From Myxococcales bacterium (lineage in GTDB: Bacteria; Myxococcota_A; UBA796; GCA-2862545), in contig JAHQVJ010000246.1 of the NCBI GenBank assembly GCA_019634415.1, positions 18,064-82,063 of the forward strand: a DNA stretch of 64,000 nucleotides, written 5' to 3'. A program made the position numbers and the translations under genes. Under the pieces are notes generated by a model. It was given only the letters and a program-made list of their open reading frames with translations. It did no database searches and was not told where the DNA came from. Numbering within the stretch: position 1 is the first letter of the stretch; each line of letters starts with the position of its first letter. Below are positions 9,727-18,426 of this stretch, in pieces.

Positions 9727-10640
9727 CAGAGCACCGCCGACAGCGCGTGGCCCACGGTGGAGGCCAGGGGAGGGCCGGCGACGGGAGCGAGGACCGGAGG
9801 GGCCATCCCACGATCGGCGACCCCCCGCCGCAGGCGCTCGATGGCGGCCTGTTGGCGCTGCTGGCGGTTCGCCTCGGCGGTGGCGAGCTCGGCCAGGCGC
9901 TCGGAGCCGGGCACGCTGGCGAGCAAGGCGGTCACCTCCTCGGGGGAAGGGCCATCGGGCAGCAGTGCCGGCCGCACTTGGTTCACCACCACCGTGTGTG
10001 GCGGCAACCCACTGCCGATCAGCTGGTCCGCCAGCTCCAATGTCTCCGACACCGGCAGCTCCTCGGGCAGCGTCACCAACACGAGCGCCGTGCGGGTCTG
10101 GTCCTCGAGGAACACCTCGATGGCCTTGGCCAGATCGTGGAAGGGGCCGGCTCGACTGATCTCGGTCATGGTGGCGGCGGCCTGAAGCAGCGTGAGTCCG
10201 TGGCCGGTGGCGGGGGCGTCCAGCACCATGCAGTCGTAGACCGGATCACCTCTCACCGGCTCGCTAATCAGGTTCTCGATCTTGCCGAGCAACAACAGAT
10301 CGTGCAGGCCCGGCACCGCGTCCACGAAGGTGGCGACGAATCGATTGCGAACCACCCGCCGCGCGAAGCCCGGCAGTCGGAGCTTGCGTGCGCCGAACTC
10401 CTCGAGGCACTCGGGGACGGTCAGCGACCAGATGTCCACGCCGGGGTGGCCAGGCCGGAAGTCGAAGCTGCGGCCCGACAACCCGAACAGCGGCGCCAGC
10501 GCCGTGTTGTCGCCCAGCTCGGCGACGCAGGCCGAGCGGCCTTGCTCGGCGGCTGCGACTCCCAAGGCGGCCGAGATCGTGGTGCGCCCGACGCCGCCCT
10601 TGCCCAGGACCACAACGAGTCGATGATCGAGCAGTCTCAT
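9726..10640 (-). CDS. ArsA/Get3-family ATPase (first of a tandem pair)
   Basis: A 304-aa paralogue of its downstream neighbour, with Walker A GKGGVGRTT near residue 13. A VPGLHDLLLLGKIENLI segment closely matches the layout of mycobacterial Rv3679-type proteins. It is preceded by GGAGG and overlaps the upstream hydrolase stop by four bases. In-frame sequence before the ATG at 10640 has no family similarity. Together with the next gene it probably forms a hetero-oligomeric ATPase; the substrate is unknown. Confidence 0.85.
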   Translation of the reverse strand: MRLLDHRLVVVLGKGGVGRTTISAALGVAAAEQGRSACVAELGDNTALAPLFGLSGRSFDFRPGHPGVDIWSLTVPECLEEFGARKLRLPGFARRVVRNRFVATFVDAVPGLHDLLLLGKIENLISEPVRGDPVYDCMVLDAPATGHGLTLLQAAATMTEISRAGPFHDLAKAIEVFLEDQTRTALVLVTLPEELPVSETLELADQLIGSGLPPHTVVVNQVRPALLPDGPSPEEVTALLASVPGSERLAELATAEANRQQRQQAAIERLRRGVADRGMAPPVLAPVAGPPLASTVGHALSAVL

Positions 10641-11551
10641 GGGATTGGATCCTCCGGCTCCGGATCGCGTGCCACCGAGCTCACGGCAGGCACGCCCCGA
10701 GGAGGGATCAGGGTGGGCGACGTGTCGCGGGGGATCTCCCGGCGACGCATCGAGGCTTCCGTCAGGGGGTGCTCCAGCGCCGCCTGGACGGCACGGAAGG
10801 CGCGTGCGCTCACGAGCAGCTCCACGTGGCCTGCGGCCTCGATGCACACGTCGGTGCCCTGGTCGCTGGGAGGAGCCGCCGACCGACCTGGCACCACCAC
10901 GAGATCGGTGGCGCTCCAGATGCTGAAGACGGGCACGGGCAGCGGCCACAGGTCATCGAGGAGGTGAGAGTTGAAGCGGATCTCGCGCGCCGCAGCGCCG
11001 GGAGAGAACACCGCCAGCTTGGTGCCGCGCCAGGGGGTACCCACCGTGACCAGACGGCGCACCGACGCGCGCGCCTCGGGATGGTGGCGAAGCACCCAGG
11101 CAGCCACGAGGCCTCCCACCGAGAAGCCCACGATGTCGATCTGTTGGGCTCCCGACACCGAGCGGAGCTCTCGGATCCGTCGGGCGAGCAGCTCCGCCTC
11201 CTGGGCGAGGCCTCCGTTGGCGCCTCGGCCGCGGTTCACCGGCCACACCCAGCGCCATCCACGTTGGACCAGGAATTGGCGCAGGAACAGCAGGCTCGCG
11301 CGAGACCAGGTGCGTCCGGGCACCAGCAGGACGGGGGCAGCCCGGCGCTCCGAGACCCCTCGCGGGTGAGCCGGGCGTGGCGCGGGCTGACTCCAGCCCA
11401 GCGGGGTCATGAGCCGCAGCAACGCACGTGCGCACGCCTCCCGCACCACCGCCGCCAGCACCTTGGCCTCCAGCCTCACCGACCCCGACTCCGCCGTCTG
11501 CACCGCCCAGCCCACCAACGCCACCGTGTGGGTCCACATCAGCAGCAGCAC
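10637..11551 (-). CDS. membrane-associated lipase/esterase-like alpha/beta hydrolase
   Basis: An alpha/beta-hydrolase fold with nucleophile Ser144 in GFSVGG, a candidate acid Asp in SATDLVVVPG and His in AAGHVEL. The layout recalls secreted triacylglycerol lipases. The N-terminus is hydrophobic (LLLMWTHTVALVGWAV), suggesting a membrane anchor. The start is uncertain: the open frame runs to 11677, but that would cross the fmdB promoter and has no ribosome site. GTG 11551 and ATG 11539 are the nearest internal choices. It is the promoter-proximal gene of the leftward block with the two ArsA-type ATPases. Confidence 0.7.
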   Translation of the reverse strand: MLLLMWTHTVALVGWAVQTAESGSVRLEAKVLAAVVREACARALLRLMTPLGWSQPAPRPAHPRGVSERRAAPVLLVPGRTWSRASLLFLRQFLVQRGWRWVWPVNRGRGANGGLAQEAELLARRIRELRSVSGAQQIDIVGFSVGGLVAAWVLRHHPEARASVRRLVTVGTPWRGTKLAVFSPGAAAREIRFNSHLLDDLWPLPVPVFSIWSATDLVVVPGRSAAPPSDQGTDVCIEAAGHVELLVSARAFRAVQAALEHPLTEASMRRREIPRDTSPTLIPPRGVPAVSSVARDPEPEDPIP

Positions 11552-11614
11552 GGGCGGGGCGATGAGCCAGATGGCCGGCTCGATGGGTCCTCCAGGGCGG
11601 ATCGCGCCTGTGTC

Positions 11615-11643
11615 TTGCCAGGGGCTGTCTCGGTCCCTATATC
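11615..11643 (+). promoter_or_regulatory. sigma-70 promoter of the fmdB-folD-gcv operon
   Basis: TTGCCA at 11615-11620, a 17-base spacer and TATATC at 11638-11643, with the start codon of the first gene 27 bp further on. This is the best promoter match for the five-gene run to gcvP. It argues against starting the divergent hydrolase at 11677. Confidence 0.6.
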
Positions 11644-11669
11644 GAACGACCCTATGTCCTGGAGGGGAC

Positions 11670-12029
11670 ATGCCCATCTACGAGTATCAGTGCAGTGAGT
11701 GCGGTCACCGCTTCGAGCGGCTCGTCCGCATCGGGGCGGATGCTCCGCCGTGCCCCGAGTGCAGCGCAGAGGTGCGCAAGCTCATCAGCCAGTCGGGCTT
11801 CATCCTCAAGGGTGGCGGCTGGTACAAGGACCACTACGGCCTGAAGTCGTCGGGCTCCAGCTCCTCGTCGTCCGATTCGTCGTCGTCCGATTCGTCGTCG
11901 AGCTCCAGTGCGTCGTCGTCCGATTCGTCCTCGTCGAGTTCCGACTCGTCGTCGTCGTCGTCGAGTTCCGACTCCGGCAGCTCGGGGTCGGGCGGCTCGT
12001 CCACCAGCAGCTCCTCGGCGGCAAAATGA
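11670..12029 (+). CDS. FmdB-family zinc-ribbon protein with Ser-rich tail
   Basis: A 119-aa protein. The first 50 residues are the FmdB/CxxC_CxxC_SSSS regulatory zinc ribbon: MPIYEYQC, C8-x2-C11 and C28-x2-C31. The last 55 or so residues are almost only Ser with scattered Asp and Gly, ending in AAK. Such tails occur in this family, but this one is long. The function is unknown; a metal-binding or regulatory role is the usual annotation. GGAGGGG precedes the ATG by two bases. The stop overlaps folD in an ATGA. Confidence 0.88.
   Translation: MPIYEYQCSECGHRFERLVRIGADAPPCPECSAEVRKLISQSGFILKGGGWYKDHYGLKSSGSSSSSSDSSSSDSSSSSSASSSDSSSSSSDSSSSSSSSDSGSSGSGGSSTSSSSAAK
11856..12019 (+). repeat. low-complexity Ser/Asp codon repeat
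   Basis: Imperfect iterations of tcgtcgtccgattcg and tcgtcgtcgagttccgac encode the Ser-rich tail of the FmdB-type protein. Repeats of this kind can expand and contract by slippage. The unit is coding and in frame throughout. Confidence 0.8.
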
Positions 12030-12868
12030 CGGCGCAGGTACTGGACGGTCGCGCACTGGCGCGGCAGCTGAACAAGGCCCTCAAGCAGCGCGCCGCCGAG
12101 CTCGCGCGGCCGCCCGGTCTGGCGGTGATCTTGGCGGGGGAGGATCCGGCGTCGCAGGTCTACGTTCGCATGAAGGGGCGCGTGGCCGAGCGTCTGGGGT
12201 TCCATCACCAGCAGATCGACCTGCCCGCGGACACGTCGCTCGACACGATCCTGTCGACCGTCGATCGTCTCAACCAGGACGATTCGGTGGACGGGATCCT
12301 CGTGCAGCTCCCCCTTCCCGGTGGCCTCGACGGGCGCGTGGCGACGGAGCGCGTGCTCCCGGACAAGGATGTGGACGGACTGACCAGCGTGAATGCAGGC
12401 CTGCTCTCCCAGGGACGGCCCCACCTGGTGTCGTGCACGCCCTTCGGGGTGATGCGCCTGCTCGAGTCGTCGGGGATCGCCCTCGAGGGACTGGATGCCT
12501 GCGTCATCGGGCGCTCCAACCTCGTCGGGAGGCCGGTGGCCCACCTGCTGGAGCAGCGGAACGCGACGGTCACCCAGTGCCACAGTCGGACCCGCGACCT
12601 ACCGGAGATCGTGAAGCGCAGCGACGTGGTGGTGGCGGCCATCGGTCGCTCGAATCACGTCAAGGGCGAGTGGATCAAGCCCGGTGCGGTGGTGATCGAC
12701 GTGGGCGTCAATCGAATGGAGGACGGCTCCCTCATCGGTGACGTGGAGTACGACGCTGCGGCACAGCGCGCTGCTGCCATCACGCCCGTTCCAGGCGGTG
12801 TCGGCCCCATGACCATCGCCATGCTGATGGAGAACACCTACAAGGCCGCCGTCCACCACCAGGGGTGA
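12026..12868 (+). CDS. folD: bifunctional methylenetetrahydrofolate dehydrogenase/cyclohydrolase
   Basis: Interconverts 5,10-methylene-THF, methenyl-THF and 10-formyl-THF with NADP. The YVRMK motif places catalytic Lys50, PDKDVDG and the GRSNLVGRPVA dinucleotide-binding segment follow, and TPVPGGVGPMT closes the protein. Length (280 aa) is typical. It is translationally coupled to fmdB by an ATGA overlap. Its place in front of gcvTHP fits, since the glycine cleavage system delivers methylene-THF, the substrate of FolD. Confidence 0.96.
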   Translation: MTAQVLDGRALARQLNKALKQRAAELARPPGLAVILAGEDPASQVYVRMKGRVAERLGFHHQQIDLPADTSLDTILSTVDRLNQDDSVDGILVQLPLPGGLDGRVATERVLPDKDVDGLTSVNAGLLSQGRPHLVSCTPFGVMRLLESSGIALEGLDACVIGRSNLVGRPVAHLLEQRNATVTQCHSRTRDLPEIVKRSDVVVAAIGRSNHVKGEWIKPGAVVIDVGVNRMEDGSLIGDVEYDAAAQRAAAITPVPGGVGPMTIAMLMENTYKAAVHHQG

Positions 12869-12921
12869 TTGACACCGTAGGCGCCGCGGGTCATGAGGCC
12901 GCCTCGCACGCGGGAGACGCT

Positions 12922-14013
12922 GTGGAGCTTCGCCGCACGCCCTTTTTCGATCATCACGTCCGCGCCGGGGCTCGCATCGTCCCCTTCGCGGGCTTCGAGA
13001 TGCCCGTGACCTACCAGGGGCTCCGCGAGGAGCACCTGCAGACGCGGGCTTCCGTGGGCCTGTTCGACGTCTCCCACATGGGAGAGGTCCGGGTGCGAGG
13101 CCCCAAGGCCGAGGACGCCTTGATGTGGCTGCTGTCGAACGCCATCCGTCGCATCGCCGTCGGCTCGGCACAGTACAACGCCATGTGCAACGAGCAAGGC
13201 GGAGTGGTGGACGACGTCTTCGTCTATCGAGTGGCCGCCGACGACTTCCTCGTGTGCGTGAACGCGGCCAACCGTGACAAGGATTTTGCCTGGATGCAGG
13301 CGAACAACCCTCACGGTGCCGAGCTGGTGGACGAGGGCGACGACTGGGCGCAGCTCGCCATCCAGGGGCCCAAGGCCGTAGACGTGGTGGATCGCCTGGT
13401 GGACTTCGACGCAGCCTCGGTCAAGCGGCACACGTTCCGCCAGGCCGCCTTCGCCGGCATCGATGGCTGCCTCGTGGCACGCACGGGCTACACCGGCGAG
13501 GACGGCTTCGAGGTGTTTCTCCCGGCTGAGGGTGCCGGCCCCGCCTGGGACGCCATCCTCGCAGCGGGGGAGCCCGAGGGCATCGTTCCCGTGGGTCTCG
13601 GCGCGAGGGACACCCTGCGCCTCGAGGTGCGCAACTGCCTGTACGGACACGAGCTGTCGGACGAGACGTCGCCGCTGGCAGCGGGGCTGGGCTGGATCGT
13701 CAAGCTGCGCAAGCCCGGGGGATTCGTGGGAGCGACGGCCATCGCCGCGCGTCGCGAGACGGATCCGGAGGTCCTCGTAGGGCTGGTGATGGAGGGCAAG
13801 CGCATCGCCCGTGACGGCATGGCGGTGCTGGTGGACGGCCAACCGGTGGGACGCGTCACCTCCGGCACCCTCGGACCCTCCGTGGGTCGACCCGTGGCTC
13901 TGGCCTACGTGGCGAGGGCCCACAGCGCCGTCGGCACCCGCCTGACGGTGGACGTACGCGGCCGCGAGGCCACCGGCGTGGTGGTCGAGGGCTCGTTCCT
14001 GGAGGTCTCGTGA
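12922..14013 (+). CDS. gcvT: glycine cleavage system aminomethyltransferase (T-protein)
   Basis: T-protein takes the aminomethyl group from lipoyl-H-protein, releases ammonia and forms methylene-THF. The N-terminus LRRTPFFDHHVRAGARIVPF matches the family, and FDVSHMGE and TGYTGEDGFEVF are diagnostic. GTG 12922 is chosen because GGGAG lies 5 bp before it and it gives the usual 363 aa. An upstream GTG at 12865 overlaps the folD stop (GTGA) and would add 19 unaligned residues; it cannot be excluded. The stop overlaps gcvH. Confidence 0.93.
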   Translation: MELRRTPFFDHHVRAGARIVPFAGFEMPVTYQGLREEHLQTRASVGLFDVSHMGEVRVRGPKAEDALMWLLSNAIRRIAVGSAQYNAMCNEQGGVVDDVFVYRVAADDFLVCVNAANRDKDFAWMQANNPHGAELVDEGDDWAQLAIQGPKAVDVVDRLVDFDAASVKRHTFRQAAFAGIDGCLVARTGYTGEDGFEVFLPAEGAGPAWDAILAAGEPEGIVPVGLGARDTLRLEVRNCLYGHELSDETSPLAAGLGWIVKLRKPGGFVGATAIAARRETDPEVLVGLVMEGKRIARDGMAVLVDGQPVGRVTSGTLGPSVGRPVALAYVARAHSAVGTRLTVDVRGREATGVVVEGSFLEVS

Positions 14014-14378
14014 ACATCCCTGCCGATCTGAAGTACACCGAGCACGACGAGTGGATCCGGACCGACGGTGAGCACCTCGTGGTGGGCATTACGGACTACG
14101 CCCAGGATCAGCTGGGTGAGCTGGTCCACGTGGAGCTTCCCGAGGTGGGCGCACAGGTCTCCGCGGGCCAGGAGGTCTGCGAGGTGGAGTCCGTGAAGGC
14201 CGTGGCGGAGATCTACGCGCCCGTCGCCGGCACGGTGGTGGCGGTGAACACGGATCTCGACACCAGCCCAGAGTCCATCAACAGCGATCCGTACGGTTCC
14301 TGGATCTACCGCATCGCTGCCGACGGAGAGCCCGAGGGGTTGCTGGACGCGCAGGGATACGCCGCCAAGGTGTCGTAG
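14010..14378 (+). CDS. gcvH: glycine cleavage system H-protein
   Basis: A 122-aa lipoyl carrier that shuttles the aminomethyl intermediate between P-, T- and L-proteins. Lipoate is expected on Lys63 in EVESVKAVAEIYAP. It starts with GTG in a GTGA overlap with gcvT. An L-protein (dihydrolipoamide dehydrogenase) is not in the window and must be supplied from elsewhere. Confidence 0.96.
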   Translation: MNIPADLKYTEHDEWIRTDGEHLVVGITDYAQDQLGELVHVELPEVGAQVSAGQEVCEVESVKAVAEIYAPVAGTVVAVNTDLDTSPESINSDPYGSWIYRIAADGEPEGLLDAQGYAAKVS

Positions 14379-14390
14379 GGAGGACCCACC

Positions 14391-17243
14391 ATGTCGATTC
14401 CACCCGACCGCTTCGCTCATCGCCACATGGGTCCGTCCACCGAGGACGTGGCTGCCATGCTGGAGGTCCTCGGTGCCCCCAGCCTAGAGGCCCTGGTGAA
14501 ACAGACGGTGCCCGAGGGCATTCGTGCGTCCGAGGGAGCCTTCGCCTCGCTTCCCGAGGCGGCGACGGAGGTGGAAGCGCTCGCCGAGCTCGCCGAGCAC
14601 GCGGGCGCCAACGACGTGCGGCGTAGCTACCTGGGTATGGGCTACCACGGCACCCTCACGCCGGGTGTGATCCTGCGGAACGTGGTGGAGAATCCTGGCT
14701 GGTACACCGCCTACACGCCCTATCAGGCCGAGATCAGCCAGGGGCGGCTCGAGGCGTTGCTGATCTTCCAGACCGTGGTGCAGGAGCTGTGCGGACTGGA
14801 CATCGCGAACGCCAGCATGCTCGACGAGGCCACGGCCGCTGCCGAGGCGATGACGATGTCGTGGCGGCAGCATCGCAACAAGGGGGAGGCCTACTTCGTC
14901 GACGAGCGGGTGCACCCGCAAGTGCTGGCGGTCGTGCAGACACGCGCGGAGCCGCTGGGCTTGCGGGTGGTGGTGGGCCGTGCCGAGGATCACGACTTCG
15001 ACACCGACAAGGTCTTCGGAGCGCTGCTGTCGTACCCGTGCACCGACGGCACCCTGCTGGATCTGGAGCCGGTGGTTCAGCGCGCCCATGCTGCCGGAGC
15101 AATCGTGACGGCCTGCACGGATCTGCTCGCGCAGACCATGCTCCGCCCGGTGGGGGAGATCGGCGTCGACATCGCCGTGGGCAACGCCCAGCGGTTCGGC
15201 GTGCCCTTGGGGTACGGCGGCCCCCACGCTGCGTTCATGGCCACACGCTCCGACTTCCAGCGGCAGATGCCAGGCCGAATCATCGGTGTCAGCAAGGATG
15301 TGCACGGCAACCCTGCGCTGCGCATGGCGCTGCAGACGCGCGAGCAGCACATCCGGCGACAGAAGGCCACGAGCAACATCTGCACGGCCCAGGTGCTGCT
15401 GGCGGTGGTGGCGGGGCTCTATGCCGTGTGGCACGGCCCCGAGGGGCTCGTGCGCATCGCTCGCCGTGCCCACGCCTTTGCCGCGGCGCTGGCACTGGGG
15501 GCCGAGCGTGCTGGCCACGCGGTGGTGTCGAAGTCTTTCTTCGACTCGGTCCGGATCCGAGTCGCGTCCGGCCGTGACGCGGTGCTCCAGCGCGCCGACG
15601 AGCGCGGCATCAACCTCCGCGTGCTCGGTGACCACGACGTGGTCGTCGCGTTGGACGAGACGGTGACGGAGTCGGATCTGGCGGATCTGCTCTCGGTCTT
15701 CGGCTCTGGCGAAGAGGCGACGGCCCTGCTGGGGCAGGTCAGCGCCGAGGCTCCTGCAGGCTTTGCACGGGAGTCCGAGTTCCTGGCGGAGCCCGTGTTC
15801 CACCGCCACCGCAGCGAGACGGAGATGCTGCGGTACCTGCATCGGCTGCAGGTGCGCGACATCGCGCTGGACACCTCGATGATCCCGCTGGGATCGTGCA
15901 CCATGAAGCTCAACGCCACCACCGAGATGGTGCCGGTGACGTGGCCGGGCTTCAACGCGCTGCATCCCTTCGCCCCGCGTGAGCAGGCCCAGGGCTATGC
16001 TGCGCTGTTCGGGCAGCTCGAGGACTGGCTGGCCACCATCACGGGCTTCGATGCCATCTCGCTGCAGCCGAACGCCGGCTCTCAGGGGGAGTACACCGGC
16101 TTGCTCGTGATCCGGGCTTGGCACGCGTCGCGGGGCGAGGCGCACCGCAACGTGTGCCTCATTCCCACGTCGGCCCACGGCACCAACCCCGCGAGCGCGG
16201 TGATGGCGGGTATGCGAGTGGTGCCCGTGGCCTGCGATGACGACGGCAACGTCGACCTTCAGGACCTGCAGGCCAAGGCCGACGAGCACGCCGAGCATCT
16301 CGGCGCGCTGATGGTGACCTACCCCTCCACCCACGGGGTGTTCGAGCCCACCATCGAGGCCATCTGCGGCATCGTGCACGAGCGCGGTGGCCAGGTCTAC
16401 ATGGACGGCGCCAACATGAACGCCATGGTGGGGTTGTGTCAGCCGGGTCGGTTCGGTGCGGATGTGTGCCACCTGAACCTGCACAAGACGTTCTGCATCC
16501 CCCACGGTGGTGGGGGACCGGGCATGGGACCCATCGGGGTTCGCTCGCACCTGGCGCCGTTCCTCCCGTCCCATCCGGTGGTTCCGCCCCACGATGGCGC
16601 GGACGGGGCCTTGGGCGCGGTGTCTTCGGCCCCCTGGGGCTCTCCCTCCATCCTGCCCATCTCGTGGGCCTACATTCGCATGTTGGGGGCCGAGGGGCTC
16701 AAGCAGGCGAGCGAGCTCGCGATCCTGAACGCCAACTACGTCGCGAAGCGGCTCGAGGGTCACTACGAGGTGCTCTACCGGGGGGCCGAGGGCCGAGTGG
16801 CCCACGAGTGCATCCTGGATCTGCGCCCCTTCAAGGCTGCCGGCGTTCAGGTGGACGACGTGGCCAAGCGCCTGATGGACTATGGCTTCCACGCCCCGAC
16901 GATGTCGTTTCCGGTGGTGGGCACCTTGATGGTGGAGCCCACGGAGAGCGAGGGCAAGCGGGAGCTGGACCGCTTCTGCGAAGCCATGATCGCCATCCGC
17001 GAGGAGATCCGGTCCGTCCAGGACGGCCTGGCCATCGACGACAGCCCCTTGCGCCACGCGCCTCACACTGCCGAGGACGTCACCCGCGACACGTGGGAGC
17101 GCAGCTACTCGCGCTCCGTGGCGGCGTTCCCGAGCTCCAGCACTCGCGCCCACAAGTACTGGCCGACGGTGGGTCGGATCGACAACGCCTACGGTGATCG
17201 CAACTTGATCTGTACCTGCGACGCGTGGCCGGACGAGGCGTAG
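14391..17243 (+). CDS. gcvP: glycine dehydrogenase (decarboxylating), P-protein
   Basis: PLP enzyme that decarboxylates glycine and loads the aminomethyl group on H-protein. At 950 aa it is the single-chain form, equal to fused GcvPA and GcvPB. The PLP lysine is Lys699 in LNLHKTFCIPHGGGGPG, and the SMIPLGSCTMKLNA segment opens the C-terminal half. GGGAGG lies 7 bp before the ATG. It is the last gene of the fmdB-folD-gcvTHP run and ends next to a 14-bp tandem repeat. Confidence 0.97.
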   Translation: MSIPPDRFAHRHMGPSTEDVAAMLEVLGAPSLEALVKQTVPEGIRASEGAFASLPEAATEVEALAELAEHAGANDVRRSYLGMGYHGTLTPGVILRNVVENPGWYTAYTPYQAEISQGRLEALLIFQTVVQELCGLDIANASMLDEATAAAEAMTMSWRQHRNKGEAYFVDERVHPQVLAVVQTRAEPLGLRVVVGRAEDHDFDTDKVFGALLSYPCTDGTLLDLEPVVQRAHAAGAIVTACTDLLAQTMLRPVGEIGVDIAVGNAQRFGVPLGYGGPHAAFMATRSDFQRQMPGRIIGVSKDVHGNPALRMALQTREQHIRRQKATSNICTAQVLLAVVAGLYAVWHGPEGLVRIARRAHAFAAALALGAERAGHAVVSKSFFDSVRIRVASGRDAVLQRADERGINLRVLGDHDVVVALDETVTESDLADLLSVFGSGEEATALLGQVSAEAPAGFARESEFLAEPVFHRHRSETEMLRYLHRLQVRDIALDTSMIPLGSCTMKLNATTEMVPVTWPGFNALHPFAPREQAQGYAALFGQLEDWLATITGFDAISLQPNAGSQGEYTGLLVIRAWHASRGEAHRNVCLIPTSAHGTNPASAVMAGMRVVPVACDDDGNVDLQDLQAKADEHAEHLGALMVTYPSTHGVFEPTIEAICGIVHERGGQVYMDGANMNAMVGLCQPGRFGADVCHLNLHKTFCIPHGGGGPGMGPIGVRSHLAPFLPSHPVVPPHDGADGALGAVSSAPWGSPSILPISWAYIRMLGAEGLKQASELAILNANYVAKRLEGHYEVLYRGAEGRVAHECILDLRPFKAAGVQVDDVAKRLMDYGFHAPTMSFPVVGTLMVEPTESEGKRELDRFCEAMIAIREEIRSVQDGLAIDDSPLRHAPHTAEDVTRDTWERSYSRSVAAFPSSSTRAHKYWPTVGRIDNAYGDRNLICTCDAWPDEA

Positions 17244-17246
17244 TGG

Positions 17247-17302
17247 GGCTGACCGCTAACGGCTGACCGCTAACGGCTGACCGCTAACGGCTGACCGCCA
17301 AC
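17247..17302. repeat. four 14-bp tandem repeats between convergent genes
   Basis: GGCTGACCGCTAAC is repeated three times exactly and once with a single change (T to C), with no spacer. The array fills almost the whole gap between the gcvP stop (17243) and the sigma-factor stop (17305). It has no clear hairpin. It could be a slippage minisatellite or a bidirectional binding or termination site. Confidence 0.9.
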
Positions 17303-17304
17303 CA

Positions 17305-18183
17305 TCACGCGAAGCTGAACGCATCCAGCTGCTTGCGACGCTTGGCGTGGCGAAGCTTGCGCAAGGCCTTGATCTCGATCTGACGGATCCGCTCGCGGGT
17401 CAGCGCGAAGCGGACGCCGATCTCCTCGAGCGAGTAGTTCGTGGGCTCGCCGATGCCGAAGCGCATGCGGATCACCTTCTCCTCGCGCGGCGCCAGGCTG
17501 GCCAGCACGTCGTCGATCTGGTCCTTGAGGTCGGCGTCGTCCATGCGCTCCGACGGCACCTCGGCGTCGGGGTTCTCGATGAAGTCGATCACGGTGCTCT
17601 CGGACTCGTCGGAGACGGCCGCATCCAGGCTCATGGGCTCCCGCGTGATCTTGATGAGCTCTTCGACCTCCTCGACCTCGATCCCGAGCTCCTTCGCGAT
17701 CTCGTGGGTCTTCGGATCGCGTCCCAGCCTCTGGAACAGCATCTTCTGGGTCTGGTGCACGCGGTTGACGATCTCGAGCTTGTAGATGGGCACTCGGATG
17801 GTGCGGATCTGCGACTCGATGGCGCGAATGATGGACTGTCGGATCCACCAGGAGGCGTACGTGGAGAACTTGAAGCCTCGGGTGTGATCGAACTTCTCCA
17901 CCGCCTTCATCAAGCCGAGGTTGCCCTCCTGGATCAGGTCCGGCAGGGGCAGGCCGCGGTAGATGTACTGCTTGGCGATGGAGACCACGAGGCGGAGGTT
18001 GGCCTTGATCAGCGCGGCCTTCGCGAGCTCGGCATCGGGTCCGCCGTCGTCGATCCGCCGGGCCACCTCGACCTCGTCCTTGGCGGTGAGCAGGGGAATG
18101 GCCCCCATCGCGCGGAGGTACTTGTTCAGGAGAGCTCCGCTCTCGTCATTCCGCTCCGTCTTCGCCGCAGCCGTACGCGCCAT
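17305..18183 (-). CDS. sigma-70 family RNA polymerase sigma factor, group 2 (RpoD-like)
   Basis: A 292-aa primary-like sigma factor. Region 1.2 (LLNKYLRAMG), region 2 (DLIQEGNLGLMKAVEKFD, FSTYASWWIRQ), region 3 and region 4 (LTRERIRQIEIKALRKLRH) are all present and well conserved. Region 1.1 and the long non-conserved domain of housekeeping RpoD are missing, so it is best placed with group 2 (RpoS/SigB-type) factors that recognise -10/-35 promoters in stress or development. The ATG at 18183 has GGAG six bases before it; the frame is open further upstream but without similarity. Confidence 0.9.
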   Translation of the reverse strand: MARTAAAKTERNDESGALLNKYLRAMGAIPLLTAKDEVEVARRIDDGGPDAELAKAALIKANLRLVVSIAKQYIYRGLPLPDLIQEGNLGLMKAVEKFDHTRGFKFSTYASWWIRQSIIRAIESQIRTIRVPIYKLEIVNRVHQTQKMLFQRLGRDPKTHEIAKELGIEVEEVEELIKITREPMSLDAAVSDESESTVIDFIENPDAEVPSERMDDADLKDQIDDVLASLAPREEKVIRMRFGIGEPTNYSLEEIGVRFALTRERIRQIEIKALRKLRHAKRRKQLDAFSFA

Positions 18184-18426
18184 GCTCGCTCCACGTCGTC
18201 GCGGAACACCATGCAAGAGGTGTGCCGGGTTTCGGGCGTCGGTCGAACCTAGGTCATCGGCGATGCGAACCAGCGGGCGTTCCAACTTCTGGACATGTCC
18301 GTCACAGGCTGGGACAACGTCCGAGATTTTGAGACACACACGCGCGGCGGAGCTGGACGCAACGATGAGGAGCCTGCGGGTTACCACCACTCAGGCCATG
18401 GTCTGCCCGTGGCGCAGGAGGTTGCG

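Noticed and set aside
11856..12019. Repeat tract as a regulatory satellite
   Set aside because: It is in frame and coding throughout; a Ser-rich tail is common in this protein family.
12865..12921. Upstream GTG start for gcvT overlapping folD
   Set aside because: Not fully excluded, but it adds residues outside the family alignment, while GTG 12922 has a good ribosome site and gives the usual length.
14484..17153. Long minus-strand open frame opposite gcvP
   Set aside because: Shadow of a clear gcvP gene; frame stays open because of GC-rich third positions.
17247..17302. Tandem repeat as a CRISPR array
   Set aside because: Units are 14 bp and contiguous, without spacers, and no cas genes are present.
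18184..18426. Promoters in the divergent region between the sigma factor and exbB
   Set aside because: No -35/-10 pair with acceptable spacing could be supported on either strand.
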